A stretch of DNA of 64,000 bases from Planctomycetota bacterium. Its GTDB lineage: Bacteria > Planctomycetota > Planctomycetia > Pirellulales > Lacipirellulaceae. The stretch is from positions 35,812-99,811 of the forward strand of contig JAJDED010000025.1 of NCBI GenBank assembly GCA_029259915.1, read 5' to 3'. Within the stretch, counting starts at the first letter, position 1. Each line of letters opens with the position of its first letter. Position numbers and translations under genes: made by a program. The notes under the pieces are model-generated. The model did not search any database. It had not been told where the DNA came from and was given only the letters and a program-made list of their open reading frames with translations. This document shows positions 26,731 to 35,728 of this stretch, piece after piece.

Positions 26731-27471
26731 TTATTCAGTCGCCTGCACTGAAACGCCATCTTCCGCCAACTCGTCTTCAATCTCTCTCGCTGCTGAAAGA
26801 GCAGAAGCAACAAGTCCCGCAGGCACCGACACAACGCCAATACCGATTAGCAGTACACCAAAAGTAAAGATTCTCCCACCAACAGTAATTGGGTAAACAT
26901 CACCATACCCCACAGTCGTCAGCGTTACGACAGCCCACCAGAGGCTATGAAACACCGAGGCAAATGATTCTGGCTGGACTTCATTCTCAAAATAATAGAC
27001 GCCCACAGCAGCAAGATACAGTAGAACCCCTGTCACACAGAAGTACAAAGTGATTTCTTCTCTGGCAATGATGAGCGCTCGATGTAAGCGCCGAATTGCA
27101 TTGCTGTATCGCACCAACTTGAAAATGCGAAACAGACGCAGAAATCGAAAGATTCTCACCGCTCGTAGATCGACAGCACTACTCAAAAAGAAAGGAAGAA
27201 TTGCCACCAAATCAACAATGCCAAAGAAGCTGAAGATATAGTTCTTTGGCTTGTCGGCAACTGCTACACGTAGTAGATATTCGATACTAAATAGGGAAAC
27301 TGTGATCACTTCCACTCTGTGAAGCCATTGCCTAGTTTGCTCACCAAGATTGGGTATCGTTTCCAGCGAAAAGGAAACCAAGGAAATGAGAATCGTAAGT
27401 TGAACAATGAGATCAAAGGCCAAACCAGATTTAGAGTCACGTCCTTCGATGATTTGTTTCATCCGATGCAT
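26731..27471 (-). CDS. Voltage-gated potassium channel (Kv-type, six-segment)
   Basis: 246 aa from ATG 27471, chosen because the protein-like sequence begins at MHRMKQIIEG; the frame extends to 27636 but that part is not protein-like. S1-S3 occupy about 18-110. S4 carries regularly spaced arginines (AVRIFRFLRLFRIFKLVR). S5, the pore loop with selectivity filter TTVGYGD, and S6 follow, with a short acidic tail. It would be a tetrameric inner-membrane K+ channel. The gene is followed by the DUF6883/DUF4926 pair with almost no spacing, so the three may be cotranscribed. Confidence 0.9.
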   Translation of the reverse strand: MHRMKQIIEGRDSKSGLAFDLIVQLTILISLVSFSLETIPNLGEQTRQWLHRVEVITVSLFSIEYLLRVAVADKPKNYIFSFFGIVDLVAILPFFLSSAVDLRAVRIFRFLRLFRIFKLVRYSNAIRRLHRALIIAREEITLYFCVTGVLLYLAAVGVYYFENEVQPESFASVFHSLWWAVVTLTTVGYGDVYPITVGGRIFTFGVLLIGIGVVSVPAGLVASALSAAREIEDELAEDGVSVQATE

Positions 27472-27954
27472 AGTTCCAGAATTTTCCCCATTGTTTTCTG
27501 TGTCTGCAAATGTGCCAATACTATATTTCAGATGGACTTCGATGTTAGCTGAAGTTCGACCTGAGTGCGATCCGCCTGCAATTGCCGAGTCCTGTACGTT
27601 AAAGCTCGTTGAGCTTCTGAACCCAAACTCCCCCACGCACGCCTACGGCTAATTCCGTCCACGATAGCTGTGCCGGCGTAAGTTGGGGGAAGATTACCGG
27701 TCGTAACGGTCCTGTGCTGCGATTTTCTCAAACGTCTAGTTTTCTGGGCTCAAAACTGTTTCCACGTCTGCAACTGCTTGATAAAGTCGAACGTATCAAG
27801 CACACGGGTCCACTGTGTCGGCAGTCGACAAATGGGAAAGCTGTTTCCCCCAGTAGAAAGTCTGTCGGAGCCAGATTAGTTCCCGTGCGCAACGTGAAGA
27901 ATACAGCTCATCGTTTTCGTACTACCGCATTGATTGACCCGGTGATTTGATGCC
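27472..27954. other. Intergenic region, no gene recognised
   Basis: The stretch lies between the divergent channel and plus-strand hypothetical genes. Short frames on both strands lack protein character. No tRNA, repeat or clear promoter was seen. Confidence 0.4.
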
Positions 27955-28524
27955 ATGATACCTCCCGACTCCCCACAATCGGACGACGTCGAGCACCTGA
28001 TGCTCAACGCCCAACTGCGCGACGCACTCGAACCGCTCTACGACGAATCGATAGGGCGGGTGAATGCCGAGATGATGTCGACTTCGCGCGAGAACGACTT
28101 TCTCCAGTCGATGCTAGAATGGGAACGCGCACCAATGCTTCCCATCTGCGACTGGTTTTCACCCCGGTTGGTGCTTCCCGCACCCGACACGCTCGAAGAC
28201 CAGCAGCTTCATACCGTGCTGTACGAAACGATCCAACGTCTGTTTGAAAAGCATGTGGTGCTCGACTTTACCGATCACCTCACCGACTACCAACTCTATT
28301 GCCTTATCTATCGCGACATCCTGCCTGCGCATGAAAAGATGATCCAGCGGGAGAACAACTATCTGCATTGGGATTGTGCCAACACCGATGGCAATCCCGA
28401 CGTTTGGCTACGCTATTACGCTAGCGAAGAAGACCGTCAATCGTGGAGCGATGAAACCGAGGATTACCTTCCTCCCATGGAAGAACCACCCTTCCGACGC
28501 CGGCTGCCTCGCGCGCCACTGTAG
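27955..28524 (+). CDS. Conserved-looking planctomycete protein, unknown function
   Basis: 189 aa, soluble, acidic, with no signal peptide or membrane segment. Most of it is predicted helical, and it contains a run of aromatic and acidic residues (WERAPMLPICDWFSPRL, HLTDYQLYCLIYRDILPAHEK, NYLHWDCANTDGNPDVWLRYYAS). The C-terminus is proline/arginine-rich. Composition and codon use are those of a real gene. I do not recognise a functional domain. It is convergent with the hemW-like gene. Confidence 0.65.
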   Translation: MIPPDSPQSDDVEHLMLNAQLRDALEPLYDESIGRVNAEMMSTSRENDFLQSMLEWERAPMLPICDWFSPRLVLPAPDTLEDQQLHTVLYETIQRLFEKHVVLDFTDHLTDYQLYCLIYRDILPAHEKMIQRENNYLHWDCANTDGNPDVWLRYYASEEDRQSWSDETEDYLPPMEEPPFRRRLPRAPL

Positions 28525-28620
28525 GAGGAAGTTTGAAGTGAGATCTGAGAAGGTAGAAATATGAAAGAATGCCTACCTAGCTCTGACATCATCAATCTTC
28601 GATCTGCCAGCTCACATCTC

Positions 28621-29751
28621 TTACAGCAACTCCGGCCACAAACTATCGCTGACCAACAGTCCTGTTCGGGTCAGTCGAATATTTTGGCCATCGTCGGCAA
28701 GCATTCCCTGCCCGACAAACCGGCTGATCTCTTTTCCGACCAGTGCATCAACAGCGACTCCCGTCTGAGCTAAAAAACTGCTGCGCTCAATGCCTTCCAG
28801 TCGACGCAACCCAAAAATCAAAAACTCTCGTGCCCTTTGTTCGGAAGTGAGACATTCACGTTCCGCCACGGCCGACTCGCCAGCAAGCACACGCTTGAGA
28901 TAGGACGTGGTGCTGCGGTGGTTCGTTTCACGAACTCCGTCCACATAGCGCGCTGCTCCCGGCCCCGCGGCAAAGTAGCCCTGGCCCGACCAATAGACCT
29001 GATTGTGTCTGCTACGTTGGCCCGGACGGGCAAAATTTGAGATTTCATAATGCTCGAAACCGTTTTGCGACAAACACTCGATCGCTGCCAGGTACATGTC
29101 GCGCTCCAGTTCTTCGTCAAGCGCAACAAGTTCTCCCCGCGTCAGCCGGCCCCAAAATGCCGTACCCCGTTCGTACGTCAAACCGTACGTCGAAACATGT
29201 TCCGGCGCAAGCTGCAGCGCCTGCTGAAGATCAGCCTGCCACTCGTTCAACGATTCATCGGGAGCCGCAAAGATCAGATCAACCGAAATGCTCATTTCCG
29301 CTTCGCGCGAGAGATCAACCGCTTGGCGAATATCGGCAGCCGAGTGATCGCGTTCCAATCGTTCCAACTTCAATGAGTGGAAAGATTGCGCGCCCAGGCT
29401 CAATCGATTGACCCCGTGCGATTGTAGAACGCGCAGTTTTTCGCGGTCCAGGTCCGCAGGGTTTGCCTCGACCGTCCATTCGTAATCCGCCGCAAGCGGG
29501 TGCCATTGCAACACCAACTTGCACAAGCGATCGAGCTGATCGGGCGTTAGATAGGTCGGCGTTCCACCGCCGAAATAAAGGGTGTCGACCTCCCGCGGCT
29601 CATCCAGCCAACTAAGTTCGACAGCCAGCGCCTCCAGCAGCGGTTCAACCAAGTCGTCGCGCCCCGCCACGACCGAAAAATTACAATAGCCACACCGGTG
29701 CACACAAAAAGGAATATGTAGGTATGCCGCACGCGGTGGGGAAAAAGGCAT
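28621..29751 (-). CDS. hemW: Radical SAM protein HemW (coproporphyrinogen-oxidase-like)
   Basis: 376 aa. The radical SAM cluster motif is C-x3-C-x2-C in FCVHRCGYCNF (about 16-25), followed by the GGGTPTYL stretch near 64 and VEANPADL near 95. The C-terminal HemW domain contains HYEISNFARPG, HNQVYW and REFLIFGLRRLEG. HemW-type proteins are heme chaperones rather than true HemN oxidases; they lack the extra Cys of HemN's CxxxCxxCxC, and here the residue after the third Cys is N-F. It may help deliver heme to respiratory enzymes. Confidence 0.9.
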   Translation of the reverse strand: MPFSPPRAAYLHIPFCVHRCGYCNFSVVAGRDDLVEPLLEALAVELSWLDEPREVDTLYFGGGTPTYLTPDQLDRLCKLVLQWHPLAADYEWTVEANPADLDREKLRVLQSHGVNRLSLGAQSFHSLKLERLERDHSAADIRQAVDLSREAEMSISVDLIFAAPDESLNEWQADLQQALQLAPEHVSTYGLTYERGTAFWGRLTRGELVALDEELERDMYLAAIECLSQNGFEHYEISNFARPGQRSRHNQVYWSGQGYFAAGPGAARYVDGVRETNHRSTTSYLKRVLAGESAVAERECLTSEQRAREFLIFGLRRLEGIERSSFLAQTGVAVDALVGKEISRFVGQGMLADDGQNIRLTRTGLLVSDSLWPELL

Positions 29752-29810
29752 CGCTTAGCCCGGTAGGAGTAGGCGTCGTAGTCAGCCTAATTCTACTCGA
29801 AACTTGATGC

Positions 29811-30626
29811 TTAGGCAGGAGGATGCCAGCCCGCATCCGCCCACAACTGTCCACTCACCGCCGAGTTCAAAATCATGAAGCAAATCGCATCGGCGATTTC
29901 ATCCGGACGAATCAAGCGGCGAAGTTGGGTAAATGGCAGGACATATTTGTTGATGTAATCCTCCCCAAGATTCCGCACCATGGGGGTGTCCGTGAATCCA
30001 GGATGGATTATGCCGCAGCGCACCCCGTAAAAGATCGCCTCTTTCATCAACGTGGCTGCTGCACCTTCAAGCCCAGCCTTGGCCACGGCATACGAAATTT
30101 GACCTTTATTGCCCTGCGAAGAAACAGAGCCAATAAATATGATCGCCCCCTGCACTAGCTCTTCCGGCTCCCATCTCTTCATGCCGCGTTTTGCGCGGTC
30201 TTCTGCGATTCGCACAACAGTCTCAATTGCCCAGTAAATCGGGGCAATCAAATTCACTTCCGTGACTTCACGAAATGTTGTGATCGAGTACGGCTCAGCC
30301 TTTCCCGTATCTTTATTCATTTGCACGGCAAGAGAATCCCGAGTGATTCCTGCTGCCGGGATGCAAATCGTTATCACCCCGTACTCGGCGACTACCTCGT
30401 CGAAAACTTTGGTGCGAAACGTATCGTTCGTGGTGTCTCCAATTTTGACAATGGCAACTTCTCGTTTGTACTGTGTATTCAACGCGTCGGCGAATTCGTA
30501 GGCGGAGTCGCTCCGATCCACCATCACAATCTTTTCTGCCCCACGTTTAGCCAGCTCACGGGAAACTGCCTGACCGATGCCGCTTGCAGCACCTGTAATC
30601 AGTGCTATGGAACCATCAATCTTCAT
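29811..30626 (-). CDS. Short-chain dehydrogenase/reductase next to the phasin gene
   Basis: 271 aa. Rossmann motif TGAASGIGQ (about 11-19), catalytic Ser in IFIGSVSSQG and the YAVAK tyrosine-lysine pair near 180. A GGAGGG ribosome-binding site precedes ATG 30626. It lies 98 bases downstream of the phasin gene on the same strand, which suggests a part in polyhydroxyalkanoate or beta-hydroxyacyl-CoA metabolism, for example a hydroxyacyl-CoA or hydroxybutyrate dehydrogenase. It is distinct from the PhaB-type reductase at 51714. Substrate is not determinable from sequence alone. Confidence 0.8.
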   Translation of the reverse strand: MKIDGSIALITGAASGIGQAVSRELAKRGAEKIVMVDRSDSAYEFADALNTQYKREVAIVKIGDTTNDTFRTKVFDEVVAEYGVITICIPAAGITRDSLAVQMNKDTGKAEPYSITTFREVTEVNLIAPIYWAIETVVRIAEDRAKRGMKRWEPEELVQGAIIFIGSVSSQGNKGQISYAVAKAGLEGAAATLMKEAIFYGVRCGIIHPGFTDTPMVRNLGEDYINKYVLPFTQLRRLIRPDEIADAICFMILNSAVSGQLWADAGWHPPA

Positions 30627-30724
30627 GATTCTTACCCTCCGCGGACCCTCGGCAAGAGCGGGCCAGCTTGGGCCTCAGCCGACCCGCTTGATCATTACGC
30701 AATACATCTCTGGCATCGCGGAAA

Positions 30725-31159
30725 TTAGGCTCCAGCCTTGGTCAACAGTTGTGTCCACTTGGCAGCCGAATCCTGGAATTCGCGTACTTGCGTCTCCGAG
30801 ATCTCCTTCATGCAGTCCACGGTCTTGCGGCAAAATTGCTCGGAACGCCGACGGAACTCTTCCGGATTGGATGCTTCCGTGACCTTCAGCGCCGCGTCGA
30901 GCGATTCAACAGCCGCCTGATATTGCTGATCCAATACCTCGCGGTGTTGCGCTGCCAGGCCAGAAACCGTTTCGCACCATTGCTTGTGGAACTTTTGCAG
31001 CTTGTCGGCCCAAGCGGGTTGCGAAGTCGGTGCTCCTGGCCACAGGCTGGTCCACTGCTGGAAAGCTTCTTGCTGCAATTTGAGGTTTGCCTCAGCAGCC
31101 TTGCGGATGTTTTGGAAGACATCCTCAAATACCTGACTACCACCTTCTGTCTTGGACAT
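30725..31159 (-). CDS. phaP: Phasin (PHA granule surface protein)
   Basis: 144 aa, almost wholly helical and amphipathic, with no signal peptide. The pattern FEDVFQNIRKAAEANLKLQQEAFQQW, then HREVLDQQYQAAVESLDAAL and CMKEISETQVREFQDSAAKW is that of phasins, which coat polyhydroxyalkanoate granules and regulate granule number. A GGAGGA site precedes ATG 31159. It is divergent from the PhaR-type regulator gene, the classical arrangement, with a shared control region between them. Confidence 0.85.
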   Translation of the reverse strand: MSKTEGGSQVFEDVFQNIRKAAEANLKLQQEAFQQWTSLWPGAPTSQPAWADKLQKFHKQWCETVSGLAAQHREVLDQQYQAAVESLDAALKVTEASNPEEFRRRSEQFCRKTVDCMKEISETQVREFQDSAAKWTQLLTKAGA

Positions 31160-31292
31160 GATTCAGTCCTCCATAAAAAAACGACTTATCGAACTGACAG
31201 TAAACCGGGCGCTCGGAACACACTTTCCGAGAGCGCCATCGGCCAACACTTATATTATCGCCCACCCAGGGCCCCAGTCAAGATAAATTTGC

Positions 31293-31401
31293 TGCAAACG
31301 CACAAATTATTAAATTAGCTTAATTATAGCGTATAAATCGAATTTAACCTAAAATTTGACGATTTAATGCTATAATACAGCATAGGAATGGTGCGTTTGC
31401 A
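31293..31401. promoter_or_regulatory. Divergent phaP/phaR promoter region with an 11-bp inverted repeat, candidate PhaR operator
   Basis: TGCAAACGCAC at 31293-31303 and its exact complement GTGCGTTTGCA at 31391-31401 flank an 87-base AT-rich core. Inside it, TGCTATAAT (31368-31376) is an extended -10 for the regulator, and TATAAT on the minus strand (31323-31328) is a -10 for phasin. Each arm lies 14-19 bases beyond the corresponding -10, about where transcription starts. PhaR repressors are known to bind TGC-rich sites at phasin and phaR promoters. The repeat is seen; the binding is inferred. Confidence 0.6.
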
Positions 31402-31464
31402 ATAGTAGGCTAAAGGGCTGGCACATCTGCCAGGCGCATTTGGCACTTACAAAGGGTGACTGCA

Positions 31465-31983
31465 ATGGCTGAAGAACTCGTCCACATCAAAAGATATCCA
31501 AATCGCCGGTTCTACGACCTCAGTGCGAGCAAGTACATCTCGCAGGAAGATATTGAGAAGCTGATACTAGAGGGTCGAAAGGTGGAGATCCGCGACAGCC
31601 AGACGGGCAAGGAGATCACTCGATCCGTGCTGACGCGAATTATACTAGAACGCCAGCCGGATAAGATGTTGCTGTTTCCAACCGACATGCTCCACTTTAT
31701 CCTACGTGCCAACGACGTTTCGACAGGTTTTTTGCGCGATTACTTCCAGCACTCGGTGACCTACCTGGATTACCTGTCGCGACACAGCTCTGCGGCATCT
31801 ACCCTTGCACAACCAATGCATTGGGTCAAAGCTTGGCTCGACGGCATGAGGCCACAGCAAACGGAAAGCGACGAGCAGCCCCCGGCTGGAGAGGATGCAG
31901 ATGAAGACGAAGCTTCGAGGCTGGCACGGCGTGTTGAACAACTGGAAGCGCGTCTTCAACAACTGGAAGCACAGGAAGAGTAA
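31465..31983 (+). CDS. phaR: PhaR-type polyhydroxyalkanoate synthesis repressor
   Basis: 172 aa from ATG 31465 (AAAGGG eight bases upstream; the GTG at 31456 is less likely). The PHB/PHA accumulation DNA-binding domain opens the protein: IKRYPNRRFYDLSASKYIS, then KVEIRDSQTGKEITRSVLTRIILE. A second helical region with FPTDMLHFILR contacts, and the C-terminal third is acidic with a short leucine-zipper-like coil (VEQLEARLQQLEAQ). PhaR binds both granules and DNA and represses the phasin gene until polymer appears. Position next to phasin supports this. Confidence 0.92.
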   Translation: MAEELVHIKRYPNRRFYDLSASKYISQEDIEKLILEGRKVEIRDSQTGKEITRSVLTRIILERQPDKMLLFPTDMLHFILRANDVSTGFLRDYFQHSVTYLDYLSRHSSAASTLAQPMHWVKAWLDGMRPQQTESDEQPPAGEDADEDEASRLARRVEQLEARLQQLEAQEE

Positions 31984-32044
31984 TCGATTTCGCACGCGCA
32001 TATCGCAAAGATCGGATATGAATTGAAACAACGTGAGGCGTAAT

Positions 32045-33577
32045 ATGCAGGATATCGTTCGGCAATTAGCCGAAAAACGCGAAGCGGCTGAAATGGGCGG
32101 CGGTCAGAAACGGATCGATGCGCAGCACCACAAAGGGAAACTCACCGCACGCGAACGCATCGAGTTGCTGCTCGATCCCGGCACCTTCGAAGAATGGGAC
32201 ATGTTCGTCGAACATCGTTGTGTCGATTTTGGCATGAACAAAAAGAGTATCCCAGGCGATGGAGTAGTCACCGGCTACGGCACGGTAAACGGCCGTCTGA
32301 TCTTCGTGATTAGTCAAGATTTTACTGTTTTTGGCGGATCGCTCTCCGAAGCGCATGCAGAAAAAATCTGCAAGATCATGGACCACGCCATGAAGGTCGG
32401 GGCCCCCGTGATCAGTCTTAATGATTCCGGCGGCGCACGCATCCAAGAAGGCGTGGCTTCGCTCGGCGGCTATGCCGAAGTGTTTCAGCGCAACGTATTG
32501 GCATCAGGAGTGGTCCCCCAGATATCGCTGATCATGGGCCCATGCGCTGGCGGAGCGGTCTATTCGCCGGCAATGACCGATTTCATTTTCATGGTCAAGG
32601 ACAGCTCCTACATGTACGTCACTGGCCCCGATGTTGTGAAAACAGTGACGCATGAGGAAGTGACCCACGAGGAGTTGGGCGGAGCAATCACACACTCCAC
32701 AAAATCGGGAGTGGCCGATCGGGCTTTTGAAGACGACATCGAAGCATTGGCCATGGTGCGCCGATTCATAAATTATTTGCCCACGAATAATCGAACGCGG
32801 CCTCCCCACCGTCCCACGCCCGATAGGGCCGATCGCACGGAGCCTTCGTTGGATTCGCTTGTCCCGGAAGCTCCCACCAAGCCCTACGATATCAAGGAGC
32901 TGATCCTTAAGACCGTCGACGATACCGACTTCTTTGAAATTCAGCCTGAACATGCAAAAAATATCGTGGTCGGTTTCGCGCGCATGGAAGGCCATCCCGT
33001 CGGCATTGTTGCCAACCAGCCGATGGTTTTGGCCGGGTGCTTAGACATCAAGTCGGCAATCAAGGCAGCCCGATTTGTGCGGTTCTGCGATTGCTTTGGT
33101 ATTCCCCTGCTAACATTTGTCGATGTCCCCGGATTTATGCCGGGCACTTCGCAAGAGTTTGGGGGCATTATCAAGCACGGTGCCAAGTTGCTTTATGCCT
33201 ATGCGGAAGCGACCGTTCCCAAGATCACGCTAATCACGCGCAAGGCCTACGGCGGTGCCTACGACGTGATGGCGTCAAAACATCTGCGGGGCGACGTCAA
33301 TCTAGCTTGGCCAAGTGCCGAGATTGCCGTGATGGGCCCGAAGGGGGCAGTGGAAATCATCTTCCGTCAAGAACTCGACAACGAGCAGCGCATCGAAGAA
33401 CTCACGGAGGAATATCGAAAGAAGTTCGCGAACCCCTTTATTGCGGGGCGGCGTGGTTTTATCGACGACGTGATTATGCCACGCGACACGCGCAGGCGCA
33501 TCTGTCGTTCGTTGGCGATGCTGCGAAACAAGAAGTTGGAAAACCCCTGGCGAAAGCATTGCAACATTCCGCTTTGA
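32045..33577 (+). CDS. pccB: Propionyl-CoA carboxylase beta (carboxyltransferase) subunit
   Basis: 510 aa from ATG 32045 (GAGG upstream). The two crotonase-like halves are visible: an oxyanion-forming [19 protein letters not shown] near 134 in the N-terminal half and [24 protein letters not shown] near 363 in the C-terminal half, plus [30 protein letters not shown], typical of PccB. It transfers the carboxyl group from carboxybiotin to propionyl-CoA giving (S)-methylmalonyl-CoA. The matching biotin-carrying subunit follows 81 bases downstream. Acetyl-CoA as the main substrate cannot be excluded. A paralogue in the decarboxylase cluster (40768) is clearly separate. Confidence 0.9.
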   Translation: MQDIVRQLAEKREAAEMGGGQKRIDAQHHKGKLTARERIELLLDPGTFEEWDMFVEHRCVDFGMNKKSIPGDGVVTGYGTVNGRLIFVISQDFTVFGGSLSEAHAEKICKIMDHAMKVGAPVISLNDSGGARIQEGVASLGGYAEVFQRNVLASGVVPQISLIMGPCAGGAVYSPAMTDFIFMVKDSSYMYVTGPDVVKTVTHEEVTHEELGGAITHSTKSGVADRAFEDDIEALAMVRRFINYLPTNNRTRPPHRPTPDRADRTEPSLDSLVPEAPTKPYDIKELILKTVDDTDFFEIQPEHAKNIVVGFARMEGHPVGIVANQPMVLAGCLDIKSAIKAARFVRFCDCFGIPLLTFVDVPGFMPGTSQEFGGIIKHGAKLLYAYAEATVPKITLITRKAYGGAYDVMASKHLRGDVNLAWPSAEIAVMGPKGAVEIIFRQELDNEQRIEELTEEYRKKFANPFIAGRRGFIDDVIMPRDTRRRICRSLAMLRNKKLENPWRKHCNIPL

Positions 33578-33658
33578 ACGAGTGACTTCCCACCCGAAAA
33601 AAATCAAATTGCTCTCCAAGCTAGCAGGGCAATACTGGCAAGAAAATAGAACCACAAG

Positions 33659-35656
33659 ATGTTCCAGAAAATCCTCATTGCCAACCGTGGTGAAATCGCC
33701 TGTCGGGTGATCAAAACAGCGCGAAAGATGGGCATCCAAACGGTCGCCGTCTATTCCGATGCCGACAAAAGCGCTTTGCACGTTGCGTTGGCAGACGAAG
33801 CGCTGCACATCGGTCCCGCGCCGTCGAACGAAAGCTATTTGCATATCGACAACATCATTCAGGCTTGTCGAGACTCAGGTGCCGAGGCCGTTCACCCCGG
33901 CTACGGTTTTCTCTCGGAGAATCCCGAATTTGCCGAGAGGCTCGACGAAGCAGGCATCGTGTTCATCGGCCCAAACGTCTCAGCCATCAGAAAGATAGGA
34001 GACAAAATCACTTCCAAACAGTTGGCTGCCGACGCGGGGGTGAACACGATTCCTGGTAATTCAGACGTGATCGCAAACTCGGATCACGCGGTGTCGATCG
34101 CCAACGAGATCGGCTACCCGGTCATGATCAAGGCCAGCGCGGGCGGCGGCGGGAAAGGCATGCGGGTAGCCCGCAATGAGGCCGAATGCCGCGAGGGATT
34201 CGAGCGGGCCAGTGGCGAAGCCCGCTCCGCGTTTGGCGATGATCGCGTTTTCGTAGAACGATTTATCGAAGAGCCTCGCCACATTGAAATTCAAGTGCTG
34301 GGCGATCGCCATGGCAATATTGTACATCTTTTCGAAAGGGAATGCTCGCTACAACGCCGCCACCAAAAAATCATCGAGGAATCGCCCTCGCCGTTGCTCG
34401 ACGCTGCCACGCGAAAAGCGATGGGGGAACAAGCCGTTGCTTTGGCACGGGCGGTCGATTACCAATCGGCGGGGACTGTCGAGTTTATTGTCGACGCGGA
34501 TCGCAATTTCTACTTCCTGGAAATGAATACGCGGCTGCAAGTCGAACATCCTGTGACAGAATTCGTGACGGGTCTCGATTTGGTCGAGCAAATGATTCGC
34601 ATTGCTGCTGGCGAGACGCTACCACTTTGCCAATCAGAGATTCGGCAGCAGGGTTGGGCCCTCGAAGCTCGGATCTATGCCGAGGATCCACTGCGCAACT
34701 TCCTGCCCTCCGTCGGCAGACTCGTGCGCTACATACCACCGAACGAATCGAGGGTCGTGCGGGTGGATACGGGTGTCCAAGAAGGCGACGAAGTGTCGAT
34801 CTATTACGACCCCATGATTGCCAAACTCATCACCTACGGCGCCACGCGAGACCGGGCCATTGCCCACATGCGCGACGCGCTGAACCATTTCTACCTCAGC
34901 GGCGTTTCGCACAACATCAGTTTCCTTTCCGCACTGATCGAACACACGCGATTTCGCGAGGGACGGCTGACGACAAATATGATCGCAGAGGAATACCCCG
35001 ATGGTTTCCATCCCGCAGACGTTGTTCACGACGACCCCGCATTGCTGATCGCAGTGGCAACGGCTATTCATCGCCGGTACATGGATCGCGCGGCGAGTAT
35101 CAGCGGCCAAATGTCTGGCTACGAAAGGGCGGTGCAGCATAACTGGGTAGTGGTTATGGGAGACACTCTGCACCCCGTCGAAGTCACTCCACTCGAGAAT
35201 GGCGAGGGACACGACATCAGCTATGGCGGTGAAAATTATCAAGTTCTCAGCGATTGGCAATTTGGCCAGCCATTGTTTATCGGCACGGTCAACGGCACTG
35301 AAATCTGTATGATGCTTGAGCGTCGGAACATGATTTATCGGTTGTTCCATTGGGGGTCTCAGGTGGACGTGATGGTTCTCGCGGCGAAGGCGGCCGAACT
35401 GTTGGCATGTATGCCGAAAAAAGAACCGCCCGACATGTCGCGTTTCTTACTTTCTCCCATGCCAGGAATGCTTTCCCAGTTGATGGTCGACGAGGGACAC
35501 GAGGTAAAACGAGGCCAAGACTTAGCGGTTGTTGAAGCGATGAAGATGGAGAACGTGTTGCGCGCGGAGCGCGACGGCACCGTTTCCAAATCGCTCGCTA
35601 CCGTCGGCGACACGCTCGCCGTCGATCAGCCGATCCTCGAATTCGAAGCGTTGTGA
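33659..35656 (+). CDS. pccA: Propionyl/acetyl-CoA carboxylase alpha subunit (biotin carboxylase and biotin carrier)
   Basis: 665 aa. Biotin carboxylase N-domain (ILIANRGEIACRV at the start, HPGYGFLSEN near 78), ATP-grasp domain with the KASAGGGGKGMR glycine loop near 160, the EMNTRLQVEHPVTE catalytic stretch near 286, then the BC C-domain to about 445. A BT-like linker follows, and the biotinyl domain ends the protein with biotin on K629 in EAMKMEN. It uses ATP and bicarbonate to make carboxybiotin for the adjacent beta subunit. Confidence 0.94.
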   Translation: MFQKILIANRGEIACRVIKTARKMGIQTVAVYSDADKSALHVALADEALHIGPAPSNESYLHIDNIIQACRDSGAEAVHPGYGFLSENPEFAERLDEAGIVFIGPNVSAIRKIGDKITSKQLAADAGVNTIPGNSDVIANSDHAVSIANEIGYPVMIKASAGGGGKGMRVARNEAECREGFERASGEARSAFGDDRVFVERFIEEPRHIEIQVLGDRHGNIVHLFERECSLQRRHQKIIEESPSPLLDAATRKAMGEQAVALARAVDYQSAGTVEFIVDADRNFYFLEMNTRLQVEHPVTEFVTGLDLVEQMIRIAAGETLPLCQSEIRQQGWALEARIYAEDPLRNFLPSVGRLVRYIPPNESRVVRVDTGVQEGDEVSIYYDPMIAKLITYGATRDRAIAHMRDALNHFYLSGVSHNISFLSALIEHTRFREGRLTTNMIAEEYPDGFHPADVVHDDPALLIAVATAIHRRYMDRAASISGQMSGYERAVQHNWVVVMGDTLHPVEVTPLENGEGHDISYGGENYQVLSDWQFGQPLFIGTVNGTEICMMLERRNMIYRLFHWGSQVDVMVLAAKAAELLACMPKKEPPDMSRFLLSPMPGMLSQLMVDEGHEVKRGQDLAVVEAMKMENVLRAERDGTVSKSLATVGDTLAVDQPILEFEAL

Positions 35657-35712
35657 GAATAGCATGATCGAATAGCGTCGTGCGTCCTAACCACCGGCGG
35701 AAGCTGATAGTG

Positions 35713-35728
35713 CCCTCTTTTAAGAGGG
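35713..35728. terminator. Hairpin between convergent pccA and ackA genes
   Basis: CCCTCT and AGAGGG pair around a 4-base loop, and the hairpin is followed by ATTTTCT on the plus strand. It overlaps the ackA stop codon (35720-35722), so it could terminate transcription from both sides. The stem is short (6-7 bp), so strength is uncertain. Confidence 0.5.
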
